Below are positions 6,947 through 20,813 of a stretch of 64,000 bases of DNA, piece by piece (within the stretch, counting starts at the first letter, position 1; each line of letters starts with the position of its first letter). This DNA comes from Leptospira sanjuanensis (GTDB lineage: Bacteria; Spirochaetota; Leptospiria; Leptospirales; Leptospiraceae), in the NCBI RefSeq assembly GCF_022267325.1, contig NZ_JAIZBG010000001.1, forward strand, positions 2,144,001 through 2,208,000, written 5' to 3'. Under the pieces are notes generated by a model. The model was given only the letters and a program-made list of their open reading frames with translations, searched no databases and was not told the DNA's origin. The position numbers and the translations under genes are program-made.

Positions 6947-8899
6947 ATGCGGAAATTAATTTTAGGCGCATCGCCGAACAAAAACAAATCGAATCGAAAT
7001 CAAATTTCAATCGGACTTCTCGTTTGCCTTTTTACGCTTCAATTTTTAATCGGATGCAACGAAACGTCCTCAGAAAATGGTACGGAAACGATTCTTTCTT
7101 TGTTTTTCCGTCCGATCGGATCGATCGCAGAAAGCTCGGCGCAATTTCCAAACTACAACGCAACTTCTTCCTTTTTATCTACTACTACGCTCAATCCGAG
7201 CGTTCCGTTGAGTACCGACGGGCGATATATCGTCGATTCCAATCGAAATCGTTTCAAGCTCAAATCCGTCAATTGGTACGGCGCGAGTGATACACAGTAT
7301 GTCGTCGCCGGTCTGGACAAACAGCCCATTACCCATATCATTTCCTTGATTCAAGAATGGGGATTCAATTCGGTTCGACTTCCCTTTTCCAATCTAATGC
7401 TTCATCAAATCACGCCCGTATCTAACGAATCGGTCGCGGCCAATCCGCAATTTTTCGGAAAGACTCCATTAGAAGTTTATGATGCAACAATCCACGCCTT
7501 GACCCAAGCGGAAATCGTCGTCATTCTCAACAACCACACCACATTTTCCGAATGGTGCTGCGGTTACGATTACAACGGTCTTTGGTACCATGCCGGCTCT
7601 TCGTTCGCCTACAACCAAACGACGGAAATGTGGCAGGCGGATTGGCTAACGATGATTCGTCGCTATAAAAACAATCCGATGGTCGTCGGAGCGGATCTTA
7701 GGAACGAGGTTCGTACGATGCGCAAAGGCGACACACATATTCCCGATAGTCCGAACTGGGGAATGAATGATGCAAACGACTGGCATAAAGCATCGCAAGA
7801 AATGGGCGTTCTGATCGCACAAGAAAATTCTAATATTCTTGTAATCGTGGAAGGAATCAATTGGTGGGGACTCATTCCGATTTTGGGCTCGGGGGAACGT
7901 CCTCATCTAAAACCGATCAAGGATCTTCCGGTTCATCTTCCCGTTTCCAACAAACTCGTCTATGCGGCTCACAATTACGCGTACATCGGACCGAACCACA
8001 ATGGAGACGACTCGACTTCGGGTGGAAACATCAAATACCGCGAAATGGACGAGAATACGTTTAAGTCCACGGTTCAAAACGAATGGGGTTACGTCGTTAC
8101 TCCGGAAATGTATTATTCCGCTCCGGTTTGGTTGAGCGAATTCGGCGCCTCTCCTTCCTCAAGCGGCGTACAAGATCAAGAATGGCTGCGCCGTTTGACG
8201 GATGTTTTAATCGAACGTGATATGGATTTCGCGTATTGGCCCTTAAACGGAAACGACGAATGGGGACTTTTATCCAGCGACTGGTCGAGAACTCTCAAAG
8301 AAGATTGGCGATTTCAACACTTAAACCGACTTCTATCCACAAACGGTCGAACAGGCTTCACGCAGGAAAATCATTTTTCGAATCTTTGGATCGGTTCCGG
8401 GAACGACAACAGCTCCACGATCACAAACGACTGGGACAACGGCGCAAACAAGGGAACCTGCCCGGACGGATATCGTTTGAACGGACTCAGCACCAATCAA
8501 AAAGCGCTTTGTACGGACATCGTCACGAGCAATCTCTGGAACTCCAATCGTAACTACAACGTCCAAGCCGTCTATGAAACCCCTACGCGCTATCATGGAA
8601 CGGGAGATTGGGCGGGCGGTTTTACGAAATACGAATGTCCGCAGAATTTTTACGTTTCCGGTTTTTCCAAACGTTCTTGGGGGACGAGCGGAATCCTTTG
8701 TTCGCAAAGCAGAATCAATTTAAGCAATTCCTGCAGAACGATCTGGTTTGATCGAGGCGACAATTGCTCTTCGATCAAAGGGGGAGATTGGGCGTACGGT
8801 TCTTACAAAGGTCAATGCGGAGATCAAGAATATGCGGGAGGAATCGCGCAAAGAAACGGAGGAGCAAGCGCCCTTCTCTGCTGCCGAATCAATCCTTAG
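6947..8899 (+). CDS. GH5-type glycoside hydrolase lipoprotein
   Basis: 650 residues with a lipobox (FLIGC, Cys37). The catalytic domain, about residues 85-470, fits glycoside hydrolase family 5: FNSVRLPFSN, the acid/base motif DLRNEV (Glu near 253), a conserved AAHNY, and the nucleophile motif WLSEFGA (Glu near 398). Family members cut beta-1,4 glucans or mannans. After the catalytic domain come three modules starting near residues 503, 562 and 622. Each is bracketed by cysteines and carries a Y/F-x-x-G-hydrophobic pattern. The likely site is the cell surface or outer-membrane inner leaflet. The substrate cannot be read from sequence. The last 11 bases overlap the convergent PHP gene. Confidence 0.85.
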   Translation: MRKLILGASPNKNKSNRNQISIGLLVCLFTLQFLIGCNETSSENGTETILSLFFRPIGSIAESSAQFPNYNATSSFLSTTTLNPSVPLSTDGRYIVDSNRNRFKLKSVNWYGASDTQYVVAGLDKQPITHIISLIQEWGFNSVRLPFSNLMLHQITPVSNESVAANPQFFGKTPLEVYDATIHALTQAEIVVILNNHTTFSEWCCGYDYNGLWYHAGSSFAYNQTTEMWQADWLTMIRRYKNNPMVVGADLRNEVRTMRKGDTHIPDSPNWGMNDANDWHKASQEMGVLIAQENSNILVIVEGINWWGLIPILGSGERPHLKPIKDLPVHLPVSNKLVYAAHNYAYIGPNHNGDDSTSGGNIKYREMDENTFKSTVQNEWGYVVTPEMYYSAPVWLSEFGASPSSSGVQDQEWLRRLTDVLIERDMDFAYWPLNGNDEWGLLSSDWSRTLKEDWRFQHLNRLLSTNGRTGFTQENHFSNLWIGSGNDNSSTITNDWDNGANKGTCPDGYRLNGLSTNQKALCTDIVTSNLWNSNRNYNVQAVYETPTRYHGTGDWAGGFTKYECPQNFYVSGFSKRSWGTSGILCSQSRINLSNSCRTIWFDRGDNCSSIKGGDWAYGSYKGQCGDQEYAGGIAQRNGGASALLCCRINP

Positions 8900-10037
8900 G
8901 ATCGAGAGAATTCTCCGTTTGATTTTCTTCCGGTTCGGGAATTCGATAAAACGGATTCGAGACAATGGAACCGGAAGGAAAAACGACTCGCAAAATCACG
9001 TATCCGTCTTCCGGACGAATCGTAAATTCCGCTTTTTGTTTTTGCCGTTCTTCCTTTAAAATCGTTCCGCCTTTTCCGATAAACTCGGCCTTGATGAACG
9101 TTTTAGGAAACTCGGCGACGATCGTATTTCGATCCAACCGAAGTTCGGAAATTTTAGGATCATCCATATAATCAACAAGCTTTATTACAGAAACGTAATT
9201 CCCTTTTTTTAGATTCGCAGTGATTTCTTTCGGATCATACGAATTCGTATTCAAAAGAACATAACGCACAAAGGCGTCCCCCGCGTTTTGTTCGGAAAAA
9301 GTAAGTTCGTGAAAGATTCTCTGATACAGAGGAAGTTTCATCGCGCGGATGAATTCTCCCGGAAAGTAATGCAGATCGTCTCCGCTCGTAGCCAAAATCG
9401 GAGTTCCTTGATCCAAAAGTCGGATCCATTCTTGAAACGTATCTCCGTAGGGTGAAAAAACTTCCACCGCATCGACTCCTCTCAATCGTTCAATCAAAGA
9501 ATAAGAGATCGAACCTTCCAAACCGGGATGGCTGATCGAAACAAAGGCTCCCGACTTGTGCATCTGATCGATCGTCCATTGAATGTTTTCCGCAGAAGCG
9601 TACAAAGGAAAGAAGTCAGGAACGGCAACCTTGGTTCCCAACGCCAGAATATGCTTTCGATTGAAGTCCCTCCCCCATTCATAACCGGGAAAAAATCTCG
9701 GTTCTTTGGAATCGATTCCGCTGATCTTCAGATAATCGGTGATTCCGACGAGGTCGTATCGCTTATCGAGATACTTTTCCTGAATTTCCCGAGGAGGACT
9801 TCGAAACGGAGAAAAACCGTCCCGATCCGAATGAAGATGAAACGCGAATTTGAGCCAACGGTGTTTCGTCGACGAATAGGAAGAATGAATTCGATTTCCG
9901 AAAAACGGAAGTTTCAAGTGAGAATCCAGTTCCTGATACAAAAGAAAAGAAGTCAGAAAATGAGTAACTCCTAAGAACGCAAAGGCGCCTAAGATTCGAC
10001 GCCAGATTCGGGGATGGATTCTTCTTTTGAACGCCAT
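8889..10037 (-). CDS. PHP-domain metal-dependent phosphoesterase-like protein, membrane-anchored
   Basis: About 382 residues from the ATG at 10037. One transmembrane segment lies near the start (RILGAFAFLGVTHFLTSF). A PHP-like metal-binding fold follows, with FHLHSDRDG, then VGITDY, GYEWGRD, ISHPGLEG and SGDDLHYF holding the probable ligands. The order fits the PHP hydrolase family. The C-terminal ~90 residues resemble a beta-sandwich. A longer open frame begins with TTG at 10130 but adds a basic, low-complexity leader and has no ribosome-binding site, so I prefer the ATG. The substrate is unknown. Its 3' end overlaps the GH5 gene convergently. Confidence 0.75.
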   Translation of the reverse strand: MAFKRRIHPRIWRRILGAFAFLGVTHFLTSFLLYQELDSHLKLPFFGNRIHSSYSSTKHRWLKFAFHLHSDRDGFSPFRSPPREIQEKYLDKRYDLVGITDYLKISGIDSKEPRFFPGYEWGRDFNRKHILALGTKVAVPDFFPLYASAENIQWTIDQMHKSGAFVSISHPGLEGSISYSLIERLRGVDAVEVFSPYGDTFQEWIRLLDQGTPILATSGDDLHYFPGEFIRAMKLPLYQRIFHELTFSEQNAGDAFVRYVLLNTNSYDPKEITANLKKGNYVSVIKLVDYMDDPKISELRLDRNTIVAEFPKTFIKAEFIGKGGTILKEERQKQKAEFTIRPEDGYVILRVVFPSGSIVSNPFYRIPEPEENQTENSLDPKD

Positions 10038-10218
10038 ACGGATTCCATGAAAGGACGGATCGAATTTATGAGAAAAGTTTTTCGATTCACAGCGTTTTTT
10101 TACGTTCTTCTTTTTTAAAACCTTTCTCAAAATGTCAGAGATTTGTAATTTTTCAAAATCGCCGGTTCGGTTCGATTTAGGCGGGAAACCTCGAATCGAA
10201 ATCGAATTTTAAAATAAG

Positions 10219-10232
10219 TAAGTGTACACTTA
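10219..10232. promoter_or_regulatory. 14-bp perfect palindrome, possible operator
   Basis: TAAGTGTACACTTA is a perfect palindrome 47 bases before the ATG of the GT2-GtrA gene, in the intergenic region shared with the divergent PHP gene. The position and symmetry suit a dimeric repressor site, but no regulator is identified. Confidence 0.4.
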
Positions 10233-10279
10233 ATTATTGATTTTACAAATGATCCGACTTCTAAAATTCTAAGAAACCG

Positions 10280-11434
10280 ATGACAAACCCGGAAATTTCC
10301 GTCATTCTCCCTACTTACAACGAAAGAGAAAACGTTCCGATCTTACTTCCGAAAATCGCGGAAGCGCTGAAAAACGCATCCTTTGAAATCATTCTCGTAG
10401 ACGACAACAGCCCCGATAAAACATGGGAAGTCGCGGAAGCGCTCCAAGGCAAATTCCCTACGTTAACGGTTCTCCGAAGGATGGAAGGTCGAGGACTTTC
10501 CTCCGCGGTTCTTTCGGGAATGGCGATCGCGAAAGGAAACGTGTTTGCCGTGATGGATGCGGACTTACAACACGACGAAAGAATTCTTCCCGCTTTGGTT
10601 CAACCGATCTTAAAGAACGGTTTTGAGGTAAGCATAGGAACCCGTTATATGAACGGAGGTTCCACATCCGATTGGTCTTTCTTACGGAAGAGCTTCAGCG
10701 TGTTCGCGACCAAGCTAGCAAAGTTTCTTTTACCGATTCCGATCTCCGATCCAATGAGCGGATTTTTTGCGATTTCCCGTTCGTATTTTCAGAAAACGGC
10801 GGATCGAATCAATCCGAGAGGGTTCAAAATCCTATTAGAATTTTTGAATGGAGCCGGGCAAACTCCTAAAATCTTCGAAGTGCCGTTTACGTTCCGCAGC
10901 AGAGAATTCGGCAAAACGAAATTGGACGGCTCGGTGATTCGGAATTATCTGATCGCACTACTCGATCTTCGTTTCGGAAAAAAAATCTCTCCTACGTTTC
11001 TTCTGTATTCCTTGGTTGGTTCCTTCGGAGTTCTCGTAAATTTATTCGGACTTGTAATCGGTGAAACCTTTCGTTTTCCGGAGATTTCCACCCCGTTTCG
11101 ATTTTTAAATCCGGTTTACAGTTCGGTTCTATTCGGAATCGAAATCTCCATTCTTTCCAATTTTGTCCTGAACAACTATCTTACGTTCTACGAAAAAAGA
11201 TACGTAGGAATCCGGCTCGTTCAAGGTCTGATTCTGTTTCATCTCGTAAGTCTTTTGGGACTTCTGATTCAGATCAGCGTATTTCAGCTTTTGTATCACC
11301 GAATTTTTCTTTTGGAATTGAATTCTTCCGGACTTCCTGTTAAATTTTTATCGGATTCGCTTGCCATTTTAGCGGCGATGATCACAAATTATTTCTTAAA
11401 CTTGAACGTCACCTGGAAAGGTTCCAGGGATTGA
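10280..11434 (+). CDS. GT2 glycosyltransferase fused to a GtrA-like membrane domain
   Basis: 384 residues. Residues 1-230 are a family 2 glycosyltransferase of the polyprenol-phosphate (DPM1-like) type: SVILPTYNERENV, VDDNSPD, the metal motif MDADLQHD and DPMSGFF. Residues ~240-384 hold four hydrophobic helices with the GtrA pattern (YSLVGSFGVLVNLFGL, SNFVLNNYLTF). The expected reaction is transfer of a sugar from a nucleotide sugar to undecaprenyl phosphate on the cytoplasmic face. The GtrA part is thought to help flip or present the lipid-linked sugar for glycan modification. Fusion of the two in one chain is known in bacteria. The sugar is not predictable. Confidence 0.9.
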   Translation: MTNPEISVILPTYNERENVPILLPKIAEALKNASFEIILVDDNSPDKTWEVAEALQGKFPTLTVLRRMEGRGLSSAVLSGMAIAKGNVFAVMDADLQHDERILPALVQPILKNGFEVSIGTRYMNGGSTSDWSFLRKSFSVFATKLAKFLLPIPISDPMSGFFAISRSYFQKTADRINPRGFKILLEFLNGAGQTPKIFEVPFTFRSREFGKTKLDGSVIRNYLIALLDLRFGKKISPTFLLYSLVGSFGVLVNLFGLVIGETFRFPEISTPFRFLNPVYSSVLFGIEISILSNFVLNNYLTFYEKRYVGIRLVQGLILFHLVSLLGLLIQISVFQLLYHRIFLLELNSSGLPVKFLSDSLAILAAMITNYFLNLNVTWKGSRD

Positions 11435-11458
11435 TTTCGTTTTCAAAGGAGAAAGTCC

Positions 11459-12000
11459 ATGCCCAAGGTTTTGGTTCCTTTTGCGGAAGGAATGGAAGAA
11501 ATGGAGGCGGTTATCATCGTGGACGTACTGCGCCGGGGCGGGGTGGAAGTCACGAGCGCTTCTTTAAAGGAAGGAGAAGTCAAAGCGTCCCGAGGAGTTC
11601 GGATTTTAGCGGACACGACCCTGGACCGAGTCGACTTGAAACATTTCGATATGATCGTTCTTCCAGGAGGTGGTCCCGGAACCAAAGCGCTCGGAGCCGA
11701 TCCCAAAATCGCGGAACTCCTAAAAGAAGCAAAACAAAAAGGGAAATGGATCGGAGCGATCTGTGCGGCGCCTAGTGTATTAGTACATCAGAATATTCTC
11801 ACTTCCCAAGATAAGTTCACGGCGTTTCCCGGAATCGTATCCGACGCCCCGGGTTATACGGGTTCCCGACTGGAAATTTCCGGAAAAATCGTGACGAGCG
11901 TCGGCCCCGGTTCGGCGTTTGAATTCTCCCTCGAACTCGTTAAAATTCTTTGCGGGGAAGAATCCATGTTGAAAGTGAAATCCTCGCTTCAACTCGCTTC

Positions 12001-12004
<4 letters not shown>
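11459..12004 (+). CDS. DJ-1/PfpI family protein
   Basis: 181 residues covering one complete DJ-1 domain. It starts VLVPFAEGMEEMEAV with the conserved glutamate. The nucleophilic cysteine sits in the elbow motif GAICAAP (Cys102), and VLPGGGPG lies before it. Members of the DJ-1/YajL branch are reported as chaperones or glyoxalase/deglycase enzymes acting on methylglyoxal adducts; activity in this branch is debated. The gene is 24 bases after the glycosyltransferase and shares an ATGA overlap with the sirtuin gene, so the two should be co-translated. Confidence 0.9.
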
Positions 12005-12729
<725 letters not shown>

Positions 12730-12859
12730 GGTTTAAGGTTCTTCCGTCGACTGAAACATTTTCGAAATTTTATGGCCTTGGTTAAATCCGCTCGCGATCA
12801 ACGGGAAGAAGGATATCGATCGGTATCATTGGAAACTTTTTAAAAAATCTCGACTTTCT

Positions 12860-13474
12860 TCAAACGCCTTGCAACTCGATCCCTTCCATCGAAACATAAC
12901 CAGGTAGGCTTTCGATGCGTTTCAGCCAAGCGCGGATTTTTTCATACGGTTTTAAATCAATCTTTCCTTCGTGAGCCAGCGCGATATAAGGATACAGCGC
13001 GATGTCCGCGATCGTGATTTTATCACCGATCAACCACGGATCTTGTTCCAATTGGTTTTCCAGAATCCGCAACAGGTCGTTCGTTACCGAAAGCGCCCCG
13101 TCCTCATCGATCTTTCGTCCGAATTTATGATGAGCGCGTAACGCAGCCGGACCGCGCCCCACTTCGTTCGCTGAGGTCGAAATCCATTGGATTACCTTGG
13201 CTGCTTCAAAACTCGAGCCGGGAAACCAATCCTCTTTTTTTCCGTATTCCAGAGCGAGATAGACCAAGATCGCATGGCTATCACGGACGATGACTTCTTT
13301 GTCCTTCAAAACGGGAACTTGTCCGAACGGATTCTTTTTTAAGAAGCCCTCGGACTTTTGTTCTTTTCCTTTTAAATCTATGGAAACGCTTTCATATTTC
13401 AAATTCAGGAAAGACAACAACATTCGCACCTTATGCGAATTTCCCGAAATCGCAGATTCAAAAAGTTCAATCAT
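12860..13474 (-). CDS. Glutathione S-transferase family protein
   Basis: 204 residues. The N-terminal thioredoxin-like domain (1-80) has FESAISGNSHKVRM, the cis-proline motif FGQVPVL and DSHAILVYLA. The C-terminal helical domain (90-200) has ITIADIALYPYI. Together these are the full GST fold of the theta/beta-like type. The start is the ATG at 13474, preceded at good distance by GGAGAAGAG. An upstream in-frame ATG at 13501 would abut the previous stop but lacks such a site. It is the last gene of the minus-strand run with DUF1574 and MBOAT. The substrate is unknown. Confidence 0.88.
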   Translation of the reverse strand: MIELFESAISGNSHKVRMLLSFLNLKYESVSIDLKGKEQKSEGFLKKNPFGQVPVLKDKEVIVRDSHAILVYLALEYGKKEDWFPGSSFEAAKVIQWISTSANEVGRGPAALRAHHKFGRKIDEDGALSVTNDLLRILENQLEQDPWLIGDKITIADIALYPYIALAHEGKIDLKPYEKIRAWLKRIESLPGYVSMEGIELQGV

Positions 13475-13501
13475 CGGCTTCTCTTCTCCATTCCCAACCA
13501 T

Positions 13502-16066
<2,565 letters not shown>

Positions 16067-16068
16067 TG

Positions 16069-16572
<504 letters not shown>

Positions 16573-16635
16573 GGAATTGTAGTGACCAGAATCCCATTCT
16601 CGTAAATACTGTAAACCAACCTTTCCGGGGAGAGT

Positions 16636-17580
<945 letters not shown>

Positions 17581-17815
17581 TTTTTGAGAAGCTTTTAGCG
17601 CGTCTTTCGACTAAATGTAAAAAATAGGCTCCTTTGAAAAAATGGTCCGAACTTATAAGATCCGACTTTTTGTACAGACTACCGAAATCCCAAGGGAATT
17701 TGGTACGATAACAAACGTTTCACCTTCGGAAAATGGATTTTATTCACTAAGTTCGAAAAAAACACTTGCGATTCTATTTCGAACGTTTAAAATTTTTAAC
17801 AGAGAGGAGTTTTTT

Positions 17816-18307
17816 ATGAAATCCGTTGAAACTTGGTTTAACGAATACGCGGAAAGCCACCGAAACCCGATCAACAAAAACATCCACTGGGTTTGTGTTC
17901 CGCTGATTTACTTTACTGTCATCGGTCTTCTTTGGTCCATTCCAGTGCCTTCTTTTTTTCAGTCCGTTCCTTACTTGAACTTTGCGACTTTGGCTCTTGT
18001 GTTTGCACTCGCTTTTTATGTAAGACTTTCCGTGACCTTAGCCCTGGGAATGTTCTTTCTCAGTTCTTTCATGATTTATTTGATCGTGATTTTGCAACGG
18101 ACCGTCCTTCCGATCATGTTCGGGACGTACGCCTACGGTATTTTAGAACTTTCGATTACGATCTTTGTTCTCGCTTGGATCGGACAGTTTATCGGTCATA
18201 AGATCGAAGGCAAAAAGCCTTCCTTCTTCAAAGACCTTCAGTTTTTGATGATCGGTCCGATTTGGCTGTTAGGATTCGTTTATCAAAAACTAAGAATCGC
18301 CTATTGA
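17816..18307 (+). CDS. Mpo1-like (DUF962) membrane protein
   Basis: 163 residues from the ATG that follows AGAGAGGAG; the open frame continues upstream into non-coding sequence. The family signature is near the N-terminus: WFNEYAESHRNPINKNIHWVC with the histidines that bind iron in yeast Mpo1, followed by four to five membrane helices and a final conserved GHKIEGKKPSF block. Yeast Mpo1 is an Fe2+-dependent dioxygenase in the alpha-oxidation of 2-hydroxy fatty acids; the bacterial role is inferred. A TetR gene lies 124 bases downstream on the same strand. Confidence 0.85.
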   Translation: MKSVETWFNEYAESHRNPINKNIHWVCVPLIYFTVIGLLWSIPVPSFFQSVPYLNFATLALVFALAFYVRLSVTLALGMFFLSSFMIYLIVILQRTVLPIMFGTYAYGILELSITIFVLAWIGQFIGHKIEGKKPSFFKDLQFLMIGPIWLLGFVYQKLRIAY

Positions 18308-18431
18308 TCGTTTTGCGATCCTTCTTTGTTGGAATCTCCCCGATCCAATCTTCTTGACCGGGCCGGGCGATTTCAACATCACGGAATACGAGTTTGACAA
18401 TAAATAAATATAAAAATCTGAGGAAGTCCCG

Positions 18432-19010
18432 ATGCCCAAGATAGTGAATCATGAAAAATACAAAGTGGAGATCCTATCCAAGTGCGTGGATATTCTCGCG
18501 CGAAGAGGTTACTCCGCGGTTTCGATGAGAGAAATTGCAACCGAACTCGACGTTTCCACGGGCACCTTATATCACTATTTTGCAACCAAAGAAGATATCT
18601 TTAAGGAGTTGGTAAAGTTCGTTCTCAGCAAGGACATCGAGGAATTACAACTTTATTCCAAAGGAAATCCCGGACAAACGCTCGAATCCAGAGTGGAATC
18701 CCTTTTCCAAATGATTCAAGCCAGAGAGGCTTACTTTCAGAACCTGCTCTACATCATCTGCGACGTTTCGCGTTTGAAAAATCACGAAGAAGAAAAAACT
18801 CTGATCGCGGACGCAATGAAGGAATACGTCAATATTATCACGAAACACTTAGGTGTTACGAATCCGACTCTCAACCGGATTTTAATCAGCGTGATTTTGG
18901 GTACGGTCGTTCAAAGAATCGTGGACGGAGAAGCGATCAGCCTTGCGGACACTTCCGAGATCATCAAGGACTTTATGTCCATTCTTCTTTCCAACTCGTT
19001 TACGTTTTAA
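18432..19010 (+). CDS. TetR family transcriptional regulator
   Basis: 192 residues. The N-terminal 50 residues are a TetR helix-turn-helix (ILARRGYSAVSMREIA, then VSTGTLYHYFATKEDIF). The C-terminal ~140 residues are the helical ligand-binding and dimer domain, with no recognisable ligand class. A GAGGAAG site precedes the ATG. Likely targets are its own gene and neighbours such as the Mpo1-like gene or glpD. This is an inference from position only. Confidence 0.92.
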   Translation: MPKIVNHEKYKVEILSKCVDILARRGYSAVSMREIATELDVSTGTLYHYFATKEDIFKELVKFVLSKDIEELQLYSKGNPGQTLESRVESLFQMIQAREAYFQNLLYIICDVSRLKNHEEEKTLIADAMKEYVNIITKHLGVTNPTLNRILISVILGTVVQRIVDGEAISLADTSEIIKDFMSILLSNSFTF

Positions 19011-19033
19011 AACTTCAATAAATTTTATAACGT
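19002..19033. terminator. Bidirectional terminator across two stop codons
   Basis: The stem ACGTTTTAAAA (19002-19012) pairs with TTTTATAACGT (19023-19033) with one mismatch and a 10-base loop. It covers the stop codons of both the TetR gene and the convergent glpD, which are only four bases apart. Confidence 0.5.
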
Positions 19034-20667
19034 TCTTCGACCGATTTGATCTCTTTCGAAACACGGCTCGCGTTCCAGCCCAAGTGTTTTCCGAGAGAAC
19101 GGACGATTTTTGCGGTTTCTTTTTCTTCCGGTAAACCGGGAACTCCTACTCCGGATCTTCTGAAAAAGAAATCGGTCGCAAAACGAATGTCTTCCCGTTT
19201 TGCGATAAACCGCAATTCGCTTTCAAAGAACTTTTCCCCGTTTTGCAAAGTATAGAATTCTTCTTTGGCCGAACTTCTTTCCAGTACCTGCACCGCTTGC
19301 GAACCGTATCGAAACGCGATGTTCTCGATCAATTCACCGTTTAATTTCGGGAATTTGATTCCGAGTTCGTTGATGAGCGTGGAAAGATCAGAATAATTTC
19401 CGGTCGCAGGAGGAACCGTCGCCGTTTCGCAGGCACGAAACTTACCGGGAAGATATTCCGCAACCTTATTCACGACGGCTTCTCCAACAGCGCGACTCGT
19501 CGTATATTTCCCTCCCATCGCCGTGAAAAAACCCGGAAAGCCGGATTCTTTGTGATCGAAAATTTCCGTTTTACGGGACGCGTTATAAGTGGATTTGGTT
19601 TCGCCGGGATCTTCCACCAAAGGTCTTAGTCCGCCGTAATAAAAATCCACGTCTTTCAAGGTGAGATCGGTATAACCGTACGTATAGTTGACTTCGTTTA
19701 ACAATTCTTCGATGTCTTTTTTAGTGACTCGAAATCGATCCGGATTATCGGGATATTCCGTATCGGTCGTTCCGATGATGGTTTTGTTTCTCCAAGGAAT
19801 GACGAACAAATGGGTTCCGTCCTTCTTCTTGGTTACAAAAACTTTGTCTCCGCAGATTTTTCTAGTAACGACGTGAATTCCTTTGGAACGCACGAGATGT
19901 TTTTCGATTTCCGCTCCGGCAAGAGATTCGACAAAATCGGCCCAAGGTCCGGCCGCGTTTACGACCGTTTTCGCTTGAAAAGAAGTTTCCTTACCGGAAA
20001 TTTTATCTTTCGCAATCACTGTATACATGGAATCGCCGGAGTGAACGATCTGAATTGCTTCGGTATAATTCTTCGCCTCCGCCCCTCGTTCCCTCGCGGA
20101 AAAGATAAATTCGCAGGTATGTCGCTCCGGATTCAAATTTAGATAATCGTAGTAAAGATAAGAACCTTTCAGATTTTCACGATCCACAGTTGGAGATTCT
20201 AAGATCGTTTGTTCTCTTGAGAGAAAGCTGTATTTGGGAATCAAACGATCCTGAGATAGATTCGTATTCCGGTCGTAGGAAAGCGCATTGTACATCTCCA
20301 TACCGGCCTTTAAAACAAATCGTTCGATATTCGAATAGATTGGTACCAAAAACCCCATGGACTGAACCGCTTGCGGAGTGATTCGGGCAAGGGTTGCCCT
20401 TTCCCGAAGAGATTCGCGCACGAGCCCGAGTTCGAAATTCTTGAGATACCGCAAGCCGCCGTGAATCATCTTCGATGTCGCCTGACTTGTCCCGGAAGCA
20501 TAATCGTTTTTTTCCAAAAGTATCGATTTCATGCCTCGTAACGTAGAATCCCAGAGGACCTGAGCCCCCGTAATTCCACCTCCAATCACTAACAGGTCGT
20601 AGACGGTCGATTCTGAACTTCGGTTCATTCTTGGGGTCGCACTCGGCAATTTTTTAGATATAGGCAT
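19015..20667 (-). CDS. glpD: FAD-dependent glycerol-3-phosphate dehydrogenase
   Basis: 550 residues, full length for the family. The dinucleotide-binding motif DLLVIGGGITGAQVLWD begins near residue 24. SGTSQATSKMIHGGLRYL is the FAD/substrate signature; GPWADFV and GGLRPLVED follow, and the C-terminal DAO_C helical domain runs from about 390. It oxidises sn-glycerol 3-phosphate to dihydroxyacetone phosphate at the membrane and feeds electrons to quinone. An internal ATG at residue 14 is an alternative start. The product is the precursor of ether lipids, and an alkyl-DHAP synthase-like gene is 2.2 kb away. Confidence 0.95.
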   Translation of the reverse strand: MPISKKLPSATPRMNRSSESTVYDLLVIGGGITGAQVLWDSTLRGMKSILLEKNDYASGTSQATSKMIHGGLRYLKNFELGLVRESLRERATLARITPQAVQSMGFLVPIYSNIERFVLKAGMEMYNALSYDRNTNLSQDRLIPKYSFLSREQTILESPTVDRENLKGSYLYYDYLNLNPERHTCEFIFSARERGAEAKNYTEAIQIVHSGDSMYTVIAKDKISGKETSFQAKTVVNAAGPWADFVESLAGAEIEKHLVRSKGIHVVTRKICGDKVFVTKKKDGTHLFVIPWRNKTIIGTTDTEYPDNPDRFRVTKKDIEELLNEVNYTYGYTDLTLKDVDFYYGGLRPLVEDPGETKSTYNASRKTEIFDHKESGFPGFFTAMGGKYTTSRAVGEAVVNKVAEYLPGKFRACETATVPPATGNYSDLSTLINELGIKFPKLNGELIENIAFRYGSQAVQVLERSSAKEEFYTLQNGEKFFESELRFIAKREDIRFATDFFFRRSGVGVPGLPEEKETAKIVRSLGKHLGWNASRVSKEIKSVEERYKIY

Positions 20668-20736
20668 GGGGATTCTTTTTCATAAAAATATGACAGGATC
20701 AATCCTCTTATATCGGTTGTGCAAAATCAATAATTT

Positions 20737-20742
20737 TATAAT
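20737..20742 (+). promoter_or_regulatory. Possible -10 element (TATAAT)
   Basis: A consensus TATAAT lies 71 bases before the phosphatase start, in the intergenic region with divergent glpD. The -35 region is poor (TTGTGC with a 14-base gap), so the assignment is weak. Confidence 0.3.
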
Positions 20743-20813
20743 TCGACTTCTTGGATTCTAAAATCGAAAACTCTGATTGAAAAAAAAGTAATTCTGAAAA
20801 GATTTGAGCTACG

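Noticed and set aside
18395..18420. Possible promoter TTGACA before the TetR gene
   Set aside because: The -35-like hexamer has no -10 at proper distance.
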